This document shows positions 9,563 to 17,149 of a stretch of 64,000 nt of DNA, piece after piece (position 1 is the first letter of the stretch; each line of letters begins with the position of its first letter). The stretch comes from Oleispira antarctica RB-8 (GTDB lineage Bacteria > Pseudomonadota > Gammaproteobacteria > Pseudomonadales > Oceanobacteraceae), in contig FO203512.1 of NCBI GenBank assembly GCA_000967895.1, positions 310,001 through 374,000 of the forward strand, in the 5' to 3' direction. The notes beneath the pieces are model-generated. The model saw only the letters and a list, made by a program, of their open reading frames with translations, had not been told where the DNA came from and made no database searches. A program made the translations under genes and the position numbers.

Positions 9563-10219
9563 GTGCCCTTTGATTATATTGTAGATCCAAAGACCATCGA
9601 AAAAAATAGCTTCGAAATGATTCGCAAGCTAACTGATCTTGATGGTTTAGACCAAAGCCAGCAGCAAGTCGTGATGCGTATTGTGCACAGTGTTGGTATG
9701 CCAGAAGTCGCTGACAAGGTGAAATTTAGTGCTAATGCCTGTATTGCAGGGCAAACAGCATTAGCCGCAGGTCATGCTATCTTGTGCGATGTTGAAATGG
9801 TGAAGCAGGGCATTACTAAACGCATGATTCAACAGCCACCGCTTTGCTTTTTAAATGATCCACGCACGGTCGAATTTGCCAAAGCCAGTAGTGAAACACG
9901 CTCAATGGCGGCGTTAAAATTATGGGGCGAAAGTCTTGCGGGCAGCATAGTGGTCATTGGTAATGCACCGACTGCATTGTTTCGTTTATTAGAAATGATC
10001 GAGCAAGATGGTGGGCACGATAGCAAGAATAAACCGGCTCTGATTATTGGCATGCCAGTAGGTTTCATCGGTGCAGCCGAATCAAAACAAGCGTTATGGG
10101 ATGTGCATGAGCGCCTAGGCATTGAATGCATTACCTTATTAGGTAATCAAGGTGGCAGTGCTGTTTCATCGGCAACTTGCAATGCGTTATTACGCTGCAA
10201 TATTGGCGAGATCTATTAA
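9563..10219 (+). CDS. cbiC: Cobalt-precorrin-8 methylmutase
   Basis: CbiC/CobH family, 218 residues. It moves the methyl group from C11 to C12 to give cobyrinate (or hydrogenobyrinate). Family features are RIVHSVGMPEVADKV with the catalytic histidine near residue 47, DVEMVKQGI, and IGNAPTALFRLLEM with IGMPVGFIGAAESK towards the C-terminus. It starts at GTG with AAAGAGAT upstream. It sits in the middle of the operon, 3 nt before the cbiET gene. Confidence 0.94.
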   Translation: MPFDYIVDPKTIEKNSFEMIRKLTDLDGLDQSQQQVVMRIVHSVGMPEVADKVKFSANACIAGQTALAAGHAILCDVEMVKQGITKRMIQQPPLCFLNDPRTVEFAKASSETRSMAALKLWGESLAGSIVVIGNAPTALFRLLEMIEQDGGHDSKNKPALIIGMPVGFIGAAESKQALWDVHERLGIECITLLGNQGGSAVSSATCNALLRCNIGEIY

Positions 10220-10222
10220 TAT

Positions 10223-11512
10223 ATGACAATTCATGTGATCGGTTTAGGTGTAGCGCAGCAAGCGGTATTAACGGCGAATGCTTTGAATGCACTCAAGCAA
10301 GCGCAGATTATTATTGGCAGTACACGTCAGTTGCAGACGATTGCTAATTTAGTCGATCATCAAGCTCAACAGAATCTAGCATCGAAAAATCAACAATTTA
10401 TAGCGCTACCAAAATTAAATGAACTAAAAACCTTATTAGTCACTTTCGCCGATCAGCAAGTGTGTATTTTAGCTTCAGGAGATCCTCTATATTTCGGTAT
10501 TGGTCGCTGGCTAAGCCAGCAAGACAATAATTCTGCTTTATATTTTTATCCAGCAGTTTCAAGCATTCAAGCCGCTTGCCATAAACTGGGGTTATCATTA
10601 CAAGACTGCGATGCCATCAGTTTACATGGGCGACCTGTTGAAACGCTTAGAAGTCTGATACGTCATAACCAAACCCTCGTCATTCTCACTGATCAATACA
10701 GCCAGCCAAAACGATTAGCTCAAGAATGTTTTACTATGGGTTATCACGCTGCAAAGATTACCGTGTGTGAAGACCTAGGCTATGAAAAAGAACAGGTTCG
10801 TAGTTTTTCTGTGGCAGAGTTATTAACAGAATCTACAGCGCTTGCTGAGATTAATTTTTCGGATTTACAGGTAACCGTTATTGAAACTGGCGTTAGTCAA
10901 ATTATGCCGCAGTTCCCCGGTTTTAACGACGAGCTATTCATCACGGGCAAAACCGCAGGTAAAGGCTTGATCACTAAGCGTGAAGTACGCTTAGCGGTAT
11001 TGTCGTTATTACAGCCTACTCGAGGCGATGTCGCTTGGGATGTGGGTGCTGGCTGCGGTGGTATTGCTGTGGAATGGGCCTACTGGAATAAAGCAGGCCA
11101 GGTACATGCGATAGAACATAACGATCAGCGCTTTGATTGTTTGCAGCAAAACATTCAGCGCTTTGGTGTTGTGGATAACTTAACTGCAATCCAAGGCCGA
11201 GCGCCCGCAGTATTAGATTCATTACCGCAAGCGAATAAAGTTTTTATTGGTGGTAGCGATGGCGAGATGTCAGAGCTATTGGCATTTTGCTGGATGCAAC
11301 TGCCTGAACATGGCGTGCTGGTGGCGAGTGCCGTAATGGAAAATACCAAGCAACAACTATTAACCTTCCGCGATGAGTTATTAATGGTTGGCAGTGCGAC
11401 GATAGAAACCTCGCAAATCGCAGTTAGTCGAGGAGAAGAACTCGCAGGGCAGCTAGTATATCGTCCTAATTTACCTGTCACGTTATTTCGTTTTCAAAAG
11501 AACAGCACCTAA
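10223..11512 (+). CDS. cobL: Fused cobalt-precorrin-7 C5- and C15-methyltransferase/decarboxylase (CbiE-CbiT)
   Basis: A natural fusion of 429 residues. The N-terminal half (about 1-215) is a CbiE-type tetrapyrrole methylase (IGLGVAQQAV, ASGDPLYFGIG) for C5 methylation. The C-terminal half (about 230-425) is CbiT, a Rossmann SAM methyltransferase (WDVGAGCGGIAVEWA) for C15 methylation and C12-acetate decarboxylation. The same fusion is known as CobL in aerobic-pathway organisms, but the surrounding CbiD and CbiG show that it serves the cobalt-early route here. Two nucleotides separate it from the next gene. Confidence 0.94.
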   Translation: MTIHVIGLGVAQQAVLTANALNALKQAQIIIGSTRQLQTIANLVDHQAQQNLASKNQQFIALPKLNELKTLLVTFADQQVCILASGDPLYFGIGRWLSQQDNNSALYFYPAVSSIQAACHKLGLSLQDCDAISLHGRPVETLRSLIRHNQTLVILTDQYSQPKRLAQECFTMGYHAAKITVCEDLGYEKEQVRSFSVAELLTESTALAEINFSDLQVTVIETGVSQIMPQFPGFNDELFITGKTAGKGLITKREVRLAVLSLLQPTRGDVAWDVGAGCGGIAVEWAYWNKAGQVHAIEHNDQRFDCLQQNIQRFGVVDNLTAIQGRAPAVLDSLPQANKVFIGGSDGEMSELLAFCWMQLPEHGVLVASAVMENTKQQLLTFRDELLMVGSATIETSQIAVSRGEELAGQLVYRPNLPVTLFRFQKNST

Positions 11513-11514
11513 TT

Positions 11515-12252
11515 ATGAGCTTGGAAAATAATAGCAGCATGAATGCACAATTTATTGGTTTGGGCGTAGGCCCAGGTGATCCAGAATTAATCACCTTGAA
11601 AGCGCATCGCTTAATGCAAAATGCTGATGTTGTCAGTTACCTTGCGAATGAACAGGGCAGTTCTCAAGCACGCGATATTGCTCAATACAGCTTAGTGGAT
11701 AGCAAGGTAGGGCAAATAGAAATACCTGTACCTATGCCGATGAAAAACGATCGCACGGGTGCTAACCAAGCTTATGATCTCGCGGCAGATCAGATTCGTA
11801 CTGTGATTGCTGAAGGCAAAAACGTTGTCTTTTTATGTGAAGGCGATCCATTATTTTTTGGCTCATTTAGTTATTTGTTAGATCGCTTGCAAGATGAAAT
11901 GACTTGCGCCGTTGTGCCCGGTATTTCATCGGTACACGCAGCGTCTTCCGCATTAAAGTTACCTTTGTCGATGTTAAAAGAATCGGTCGCGATTATTAAT
12001 GGCCGCCATAGTGACGAGAAAATACGCCAGACCTTACAGCAACACGATAGTGTAATTATCATGAAGGCAGGGCCTTATCGCCCTAAAATTCTGGCGGCAT
12101 TAACTGAAACGGGCCGCAGCAGTGAGGCAAATTATTTAGAGTACATTGGCCGCGACGAGCAAGTTATTATCGATGATGTTAGTGGGCTGGGTGATGACAA
12201 AGGCCCGTATTTTTCGTTATTCGTTGTGCTTAAAAAAGAGCGCGAAAGATAA
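11515..12252 (+). CDS. cbiL: Cobalt-factor II / precorrin-2 C20-methyltransferase
   Basis: CbiL/CobI family, 245 residues, the first ring methyltransferase after cobalt insertion. The tetrapyrrole-methylase fold shows the glycine-rich LGVGPGDPELITLKA near residue 15 and CEGDPLFFGSFSYL near residue 110 for SAM binding, with PGISSVHAASSAL. The length matches the family. A second in-frame ATG eight codons in is a possible alternative start. The stop overlaps the cbiG start by one base (TAATG). Confidence 0.93.
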   Translation: MSLENNSSMNAQFIGLGVGPGDPELITLKAHRLMQNADVVSYLANEQGSSQARDIAQYSLVDSKVGQIEIPVPMPMKNDRTGANQAYDLAADQIRTVIAEGKNVVFLCEGDPLFFGSFSYLLDRLQDEMTCAVVPGISSVHAASSALKLPLSMLKESVAIINGRHSDEKIRQTLQQHDSVIIMKAGPYRPKILAALTETGRSSEANYLEYIGRDEQVIIDDVSGLGDDKGPYFSLFVVLKKERER

Positions 12253-13070
12253 TGACGACTTCTCATTCTGTTATTCACATCGTCGCACTAACAGAAGCAG
12301 GGCATCAGCTGGCCAAAAATTTAGTTGAAAAAATGCATGCTTATAAAATAGAAGATGCAGAGCAGACTGTCGATATTTGGTATAAGCCTAAGCCGTTTGC
12401 CGAAAAAGTGCAGCAGGCGTTTGTCCGTGGCGAACGACTTATTTTTATCTGCGCGACGGGAATCGTAGTCAGAATACTTGCGCCAGTATTACAAGATAAG
12501 CATAGCGACCCGGCGATTTTGATATTAGACGAAGCTGGAAAATTCGTTATTCCGTTATTGTCTGGCCACGAAGGCGGCGCGAATGATTGGGCCAACCAGA
12601 TCAGCGAATTGATTAATGCTCAGCTAGTGATGACCACCGCCAATCCTTATTTGAAACCTATTTATACGGTGGGCATGGGTTGCGAAAGACATTGCCCGCT
12701 AGAATATTTGTCAGAGCTATTGCATCAGTGCTTAAGCCAAGTTGGCTTGACTATTGAACAAGTACACAGCATTAGCAGTATTGATATTAAAGCCGATGAA
12801 ACACATTTAATTGAGCTGGCTAAAAAACTGAATAAACCGTTTATCACTTGGAATAAAGACGATTTGCGCACGGTCGAGTCACAGCTAAGTACTCACTCGG
12901 ATTATATTTTTAAAACAGTCGGTGTCTATGGTGTCGCAGAATCAGCCGCACTTTATAGTGCTCAATTTGAAGCGGGCCAAGCCGCAGAATTAGTATTAAA
13001 CAAACATAAAAATGCCAAAGCAACGTGCGCCATTGCGCGCTCGTATCCTGCGGTTAACCCTACAAAGTAA
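12252..13070 (+). CDS. cbiG: Cobalt-precorrin-5A hydrolase, compact form
   Basis: CbiG opens the delta-lactone of cobalt-precorrin-5A, releasing acetaldehyde, and is a marker of the anaerobic pathway. This 272-residue protein has the N-terminal CbiG domain (FICATGIVVRILAP, LLSGHEGGANDWANQI, VMTTAN, about 1-132). It passes almost directly into the C-terminal CbiG/CobE-like domain (YTVGMGCERHCP, NKPFITWNKDDL, GVYGVAESAALYSA). The middle domain found in longer homologues (about 330-350 residues) seems to be missing. It is coupled to cbiL by a one-base overlap, and 17 nt precede cbiH. Confidence 0.9.
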   Translation: MTTSHSVIHIVALTEAGHQLAKNLVEKMHAYKIEDAEQTVDIWYKPKPFAEKVQQAFVRGERLIFICATGIVVRILAPVLQDKHSDPAILILDEAGKFVIPLLSGHEGGANDWANQISELINAQLVMTTANPYLKPIYTVGMGCERHCPLEYLSELLHQCLSQVGLTIEQVHSISSIDIKADETHLIELAKKLNKPFITWNKDDLRTVESQLSTHSDYIFKTVGVYGVAESAALYSAQFEAGQAAELVLNKHKNAKATCAIARSYPAVNPTK

Positions 13071-13087
13071 TATAAGAAGTAATAGAA

Positions 13088-13864
13088 ATGACCAAGCTGT
13101 ATTTGATAAGCACAGGCCCAGGCGATGCTGATTTAATCGCACCACGATCGGTTAAAGCCATCGGCGAATGTAGCGACCTTGTTGCTTATGGCCTTTACCT
13201 CGATCTATTAGGCAGTGTCTGTGATGGAAAAACTCATCACGACTTACCCTTAGGCGAAGAGATTGGCCGTGCACGCTTAGCGTTAGATTTGGCGGCAAGT
13301 GGTAAAACCACCGCGCTTATTTCCAGTGGAGATATTGGCATTTACGCGATGGCCACTTTAGTTTTCGAATTACTCGACATGCAGTTGCAGGGTAAAGAAA
13401 ATCATCCAGAATGGTTAGACGTTGATATCGAAGTTGTGCCGGGTATTTCCGCCATGCAAGCTGGCTCAGCACGCATTGGTGCGATGTTAGGCCATGACTT
13501 CTGTACTATCTCGTTATCGGATCTATTAACGCCATGGCAGACCATTGAGAAGCGGTTGCACAGTTGTGGTGAGGGTGACTTCGTTGTGTCATTTTATAAC
13601 CCTCGCTCGAAGAAACGTGATTGGCAGATTAATACCGCCCGCGATATTTTATTACAATATCGTCCTGCCAATACCCCTGTATTATTGGGTCGCCAACTAA
13701 CCCGTGAAGATGAAAGTATCACCATTACAACGCTGGATAAACTGGATGCAGCCGACGTGGATATGTTCACTCTAGTGAGTGTGGGTAATAGCGAGACACG
13801 CCATATAGAAAATGGCGATAAAGAATGGGTTTATACGCCACGCGGCTACAGCAAAAAATTATAA
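13088..13864 (+). CDS. cbiH: Cobalt-factor III / precorrin-3B C17-methyltransferase
   Basis: CbiH/CobJ family, 258 residues. It methylates C17 and drives ring contraction. It has the tetrapyrrole-methylase motifs STGPGDADLIAPRS at the start, LISSGDIGIYAMATLV near residue 80 and VVPGISAMQAGSARIGA near 118. VSFYNPRSKKRDWQI and TPVLLGRQLTREDE are typical of this family. It has no fused iron-sulfur or CobE domain. It lies 17 nt after cbiG and 12 nt before cbiF. Confidence 0.93.
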   Translation: MTKLYLISTGPGDADLIAPRSVKAIGECSDLVAYGLYLDLLGSVCDGKTHHDLPLGEEIGRARLALDLAASGKTTALISSGDIGIYAMATLVFELLDMQLQGKENHPEWLDVDIEVVPGISAMQAGSARIGAMLGHDFCTISLSDLLTPWQTIEKRLHSCGEGDFVVSFYNPRSKKRDWQINTARDILLQYRPANTPVLLGRQLTREDESITITTLDKLDAADVDMFTLVSVGNSETRHIENGDKEWVYTPRGYSKKL

Positions 13865-13876
13865 AAGGCGAATATC

Positions 13877-14692
13877 ATGAAAGTTTATTTTATTGGTGCA
13901 GGTCCTGGCGATCCAGAACTCATTACCATCAAGGCCCAGCGTTTAATTAATGCCTGTCCCATTATTTTATATGCAGGCTCCTTAGTACCGCGTGCAGTTT
14001 TGGCCGATGTAGAAGACAGCGCCGAGCAAATTATTGATACGGCTTCTATCGACCTAGATGAAATTATTGAGCACATGAAAGTCGCTCATCAAGAAGGCAA
14101 AGATGTTGCTCGCGTTCACAGTGGTGACCCTTCTTTATACGGCGCTATCGGTGAACAGATTCGTCGCTTGAATGAACTCGGGATCGATTTTGAAATTATT
14201 CCTGGGGTAACAGCAACCTCTGCTTCAGCTGCTTGGTTGGGTAAAGAGTTAACATTATCAGGTGTGTCTCAAACCATTATCATGACTCGCTATGAAGGAA
14301 AAACGCCTTTTCCAGAACGAGAACGTTTACCTGCATTAGCGGCTACGGGGGCGACGTTAGCGATTCACCTTGGTGTAACTCGCATTCATAAAATTGTGGA
14401 AGAACTTATTCCTCATTATGGTGAAGACTGCCCTATTGCAGTGTGTTATCGCACCTCTTGGGAAGATCAAGATAAAGTGATTGGCACGTTAAAAGATATC
14501 GTCGCCAAAGTACGTGAAAAGAAATTTACCCGTACATCTCTTATTTTAGTTGGCCATGTTTTGGGCGAAGGCGATTTTGATGATTCGTATTTATACGATG
14601 AAAAACAAGCGCATGTTTTCCGCCCAAAGGTAAAGCCGAATAAACCAAGAAGCGTTGATGATGCACAAGCACATCCAACATTAAAAATATAA
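13877..14692 (+). CDS. cbiF: Cobalt-precorrin-4 C11-methyltransferase
   Basis: CbiF/CobM family, 271 residues. It methylates C11 of the contracted ring. It begins with MKVYFIGAGPGDPELITIKA, then shows LYAGSLVPRAVL, HSGDPSLYGAIGEQIRRL and IPGVTATSASAAWLGKELTL, all family hallmarks, and ends near the usual length. The start ATG has an AAGGCGA Shine-Dalgarno. It is the last methyltransferase of the cluster and is followed 23 nt later by the cobaltochelatase. Confidence 0.95.
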   Translation: MKVYFIGAGPGDPELITIKAQRLINACPIILYAGSLVPRAVLADVEDSAEQIIDTASIDLDEIIEHMKVAHQEGKDVARVHSGDPSLYGAIGEQIRRLNELGIDFEIIPGVTATSASAAWLGKELTLSGVSQTIIMTRYEGKTPFPERERLPALAATGATLAIHLGVTRIHKIVEELIPHYGEDCPIAVCYRTSWEDQDKVIGTLKDIVAKVREKKFTRTSLILVGHVLGEGDFDDSYLYDEKQAHVFRPKVKPNKPRSVDDAQAHPTLKI

Positions 14693-14715
14693 AAACTATT
14701 CAGGAGACATTCAAA

Positions 14716-15948
14716 ATGACCGATAAAAACATGAATAGCTTAGACGATGTTATTAACAATCTTCCTAATGTATTGCCCGAAAATAGCGGCATTATAATAT
14801 GCGGCCACGGCAGTCGCGCAAAAATTGCCGAAGAAGAATTCAGTTTGTTAGCAAAAGGCTTACGCGCACGCTTTCCTACATTAAAAATTGAATATGGATT
14901 TTTAGAATATTCCTCACCGAATATTCATATGGCGTTAGATCGCTTACGTGAAGACGGTGTAAAACATATTTTTGCAGTGCCAGGAATGTTGTTCGCAGCG
15001 ACCCATGCAAAAAATGATATTCCTTCGGTATTAACAACGTATAAAGAAAGCTATCCAGAACTTACTATTGAATATGGTAAAGAGCTTGGTTTGCATGATG
15101 AAATGATCAATGCATTTCAACACCGAGTCCTTGAGTCTTTGGGGCATGCAACTGTTCCAGCTGCTGGCACCTTGTACGATACTATGCTGGTGGTTGTCGG
15201 GCGTGGTACATCAGTCGTTGATGCTAATGCCGATGCTGCAAAGCTAACGCGTATTTTAAGCGAGAACTTAGGTTTTGGTTGGTCAGAAACGGTTTACTCT
15301 GGGGTAACTTATCCAAGTGTTGGTCGTGGTTTAGAAATGGCTCTGAAATTGGGTTTCAAGAAAATTGTTATTGCACCTTACTTCTTATTTGGTGGACGTT
15401 TAATCGACCGTATCTACGCCTATATTGATAAAGTTGCCGCTGAAAATCCTGACGTTGAATTTATTAAAGCTGATTATTTGCGTGATCAATCACATGTCTT
15501 GAATACTTTCATTACACGCATTGCTGAAATATCCCAGCCAAAATCCGAAAATGAAGTCGGGCTCATGGAAGACTTCCAGCGCCGCTTAGCGGCGGGTGAA
15601 GTTGATGTTCATCACCACCATGCAGAATTTCAGCCGGATGAAACCAGCGAAGCAGGGCATCAGCATTCGCATGAAGAGCATAGTCACGAAGCGCATAGTC
15701 ACGAAGCTCATAGTCATTCACACAGTCACACACATGAGAAGACTGAAGAGAAGCCACATTCTCATGCTCAAGAACATGGCCATCACCACGCGCCCTACAA
15801 GCACATTGCTCACCCATTTGGGCCGCGTACTATGATCAACGATAATGTCTGTTGTTGTTTTATGCGTCAGTTCCCACAGAACGTGATCGATGAAGAAAAA
15901 GCGATTAAAGCAGAGCGTGAAGGTACGCCTATGTGTAAGCGTTCATAG
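14716..15948 (+). CDS. cbiX: Sirohydrochlorin cobaltochelatase with histidine-rich tail
   Basis: CbiX family, 410 residues. It inserts Co2+ into sirohydrochlorin, the committed step of the anaerobic route. Two chelatase repeats are visible: the N-terminal one has the metal-site His31 (IICGHGSRA) and FAATHAKNDIP, and the C-terminal one starts near VVVGRGTSVVDAN. From about residue 297 an extended His-rich segment (HHHH, repeated SHEAHSHE, GHHH) probably stores or hands over metal. The protein ends with a CCC cluster near 378-380 and another Cys at 407, possibly an iron-sulfur or thiol metal site. It has AGGAGA upstream and is the last gene of the operon before a terminator. Confidence 0.93.
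   Translation: MTDKNMNSLDDVINNLPNVLPENSGIIICGHGSRAKIAEEEFSLLAKGLRARFPTLKIEYGFLEYSSPNIHMALDRLREDGVKHIFAVPGMLFAATHAKNDIPSVLTTYKESYPELTIEYGKELGLHDEMINAFQHRVLESLGHATVPAAGTLYDTMLVVVGRGTSVVDANADAAKLTRILSENLGFGWSETVYSGVTYPSVGRGLEMALKLGFKKIVIAPYFLFGGRLIDRIYAYIDKVAAENPDVEFIKADYLRDQSHVLNTFITRIAEISQPKSENEVGLMEDFQRRLAAGEVDVHHHHAEFQPDETSEAGHQHSHEEHSHEAHSHEAHSHSHSHTHEKTEEKPHSHAQEHGHHHAPYKHIAHPFGPRTMINDNVCCCFMRQFPQNVIDEEKAIKAEREGTPMCKRS
15673..15717 (+). repeat. Three tandem 15-bp units inside the CbiX histidine-rich tail
   Basis: Three near-identical 15-bp units, each like GAAGCGCATAGTCAC, encode the repeated pentapeptide E-H/A-S-H-type sequence of the histidine tail. The in-frame repeat could change length by slippage and so alter metal-binding capacity without breaking the frame. 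Confidence 0.75.
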
Positions 15949-15964
15949 AACTTTATGCTGATAA

Positions 15965-16002
15965 ATATGAGCCCTTTGAATATAAGGGCTCATATATTTT
16001 TA
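15965..16002 (+). terminator. Terminator of the cobalamin operon
   Basis: ATATGAGCCCTT and AAGGGCTCATAT form a 12-bp perfect stem with a short AT loop, followed by ATTTTTAG. It lies 17 nt after the cbiX stop, so the cobalamin operon ends here. Confidence 0.88.
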
Positions 16003-16454
16003 GTATCAATAAGGTTCGTGGTATTTAGTAAAATTCTGGTATTCCTTTTCTGTATGACTATTAATTAATAGTCTTGCTTCAAACAGCAAGATGATTGTTT
16101 CTACCTAACTAAAATTAGTAAATTTAAATTACTGATCGAATGTTAATTATTCCACCTACGAAACTACATCGTGCTTGTTATCATTACGATCCTTACTCCA
16201 CTACTCGTTCCAACTAGCATCTGGGAGTCAGGAAGTCGTGAAATATTACTTAGATATTTTTAGTACGATTAAAGTCCTACATTCTTGCATTTTTAGTGAT
16301 ATTTTCTGAGGTACTATTATAAATTTTAATGAGATGATTATAAAAAATACGATGTGTTGTCATGAATTTTTAGTATGTACTCGTTTTCTACTGAGCGGTA
16401 AATTCTAAATGTCGAGATAGCTCGTACACTTTATTGATAGAATGGAATATAAGA
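16003..16454. other. AT-rich intergenic region of about 450 bp, no gene seen
   Basis: No open frame with coding character is visible. The stretch is AT-rich, with many TTTTTAGT-like tracts. It holds the 18-bp palindrome annotated separately and presumably the promoter of the M91-like gene. The unusual composition suggests inserted or decayed DNA, but no element ends were recognised. Confidence 0.5.
16056..16073. repeat. Perfect 18-bp palindrome GACTATTAATTAATAGTC
   Basis: The two 9-base halves are exact reverse complements with no spacer. This is suited to a dimeric DNA-binding protein. The palindrome lies about 380 bp before the nearest plus-strand gene, so its role is uncertain. Confidence 0.5.
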
Positions 16455-17048
16455 ATGACAATAAAAATAATTCCCCCTTCACTAGTGGCTGGTGTTGTAA
16501 TGAGTAGCTTTCATGCGGAAGGCACTTGTACTAAACCGCGCACAATGACAGATATTTCACCGCCAGAGGCTAGCACTACTGCGCGCATGATCTTTCAGGC
16601 ACTGAAACAAAGTAGTACCGAGTTCAAAATTGCGTTTATAGATAATTGCGCTGATGCCGCAGTAACATCCTGCTACGACAATACTATCAATACGATATTT
16701 ATTCGTGCCGACAAGCAGTATCTACTGACAGAGTACTCCCCTAGAGTAGAAATGCTTCCTATTGTACTGTTATATCATGAGCTTGGTCATGCCAAGCAAT
16801 ACCTTGATGGTGCAGGTGAAAGGCTCGTAAAAGAGGATAGTAGTGCCACTTATACGGGTGGAAATCAAATGAGTTGGAAAGGCGGAGAGAAAGTTGCAGT
16901 TCCCAAAAGAGGAAAGATCTCTCAGTTTAATATGCATGGCTATTCTATGAATTTAGAAACTAACAATATGAGACTGCACGAATGGCCGATATCTAGGGAG
17001 CTCGGCGTTCCACTGCGTTCGAAGTATACTGACATCTGCGAAGCTTAA
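16455..17048 (+). CDS. Putative secreted M91 (NleD-like) zinc metallopeptidase
   Basis: About 197 residues from the ATG at 16455; a TTG at 16434 in the same frame is less likely. The zinc-binding HExxH is seen as LLYHELGHAKQYLDGAG. A C-terminal segment with NLETNNMRLHEWPIS followed by RELGVPLRSKY resembles the region after HExxH in M91 peptidases, the family of type III effector NleD. A hydrophobic N-terminus (IIPPSLVAGVVMSSFHA) could be a signal peptide, and paired cysteines follow. No secretion system, immunity gene or chaperone is adjacent. Family assignment is by motif spacing only. The gene stands alone in AT-rich DNA, suggesting acquisition. Confidence 0.65.
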   Translation: MTIKIIPPSLVAGVVMSSFHAEGTCTKPRTMTDISPPEASTTARMIFQALKQSSTEFKIAFIDNCADAAVTSCYDNTINTIFIRADKQYLLTEYSPRVEMLPIVLLYHELGHAKQYLDGAGERLVKEDSSATYTGGNQMSWKGGEKVAVPKRGKISQFNMHGYSMNLETNNMRLHEWPISRELGVPLRSKYTDICEA

Positions 17049-17090
17049 ATTAAAAAAGTTGAGATTTTGATTTAAATTTTATGAATAAAT

Positions 17091-17124
17091 ACAGCACTAC
17101 AGGTATCTTTTCCTGAAGTGCTGT
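17091..17124. terminator. Terminator-like hairpin between convergent genes
   Basis: ACAGCACT and AGTGCTGT flank an inner AGG/CCT stem. On the minus strand the hairpin is followed by an AT-rich TTTATTCAT tract, so it most likely ends the Old Yellow Enzyme transcript; it may also serve the convergent protease gene. Confidence 0.6.
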
Positions 17125-17149
17125 CTGAAATTTCTAATCTCAACGTGGC

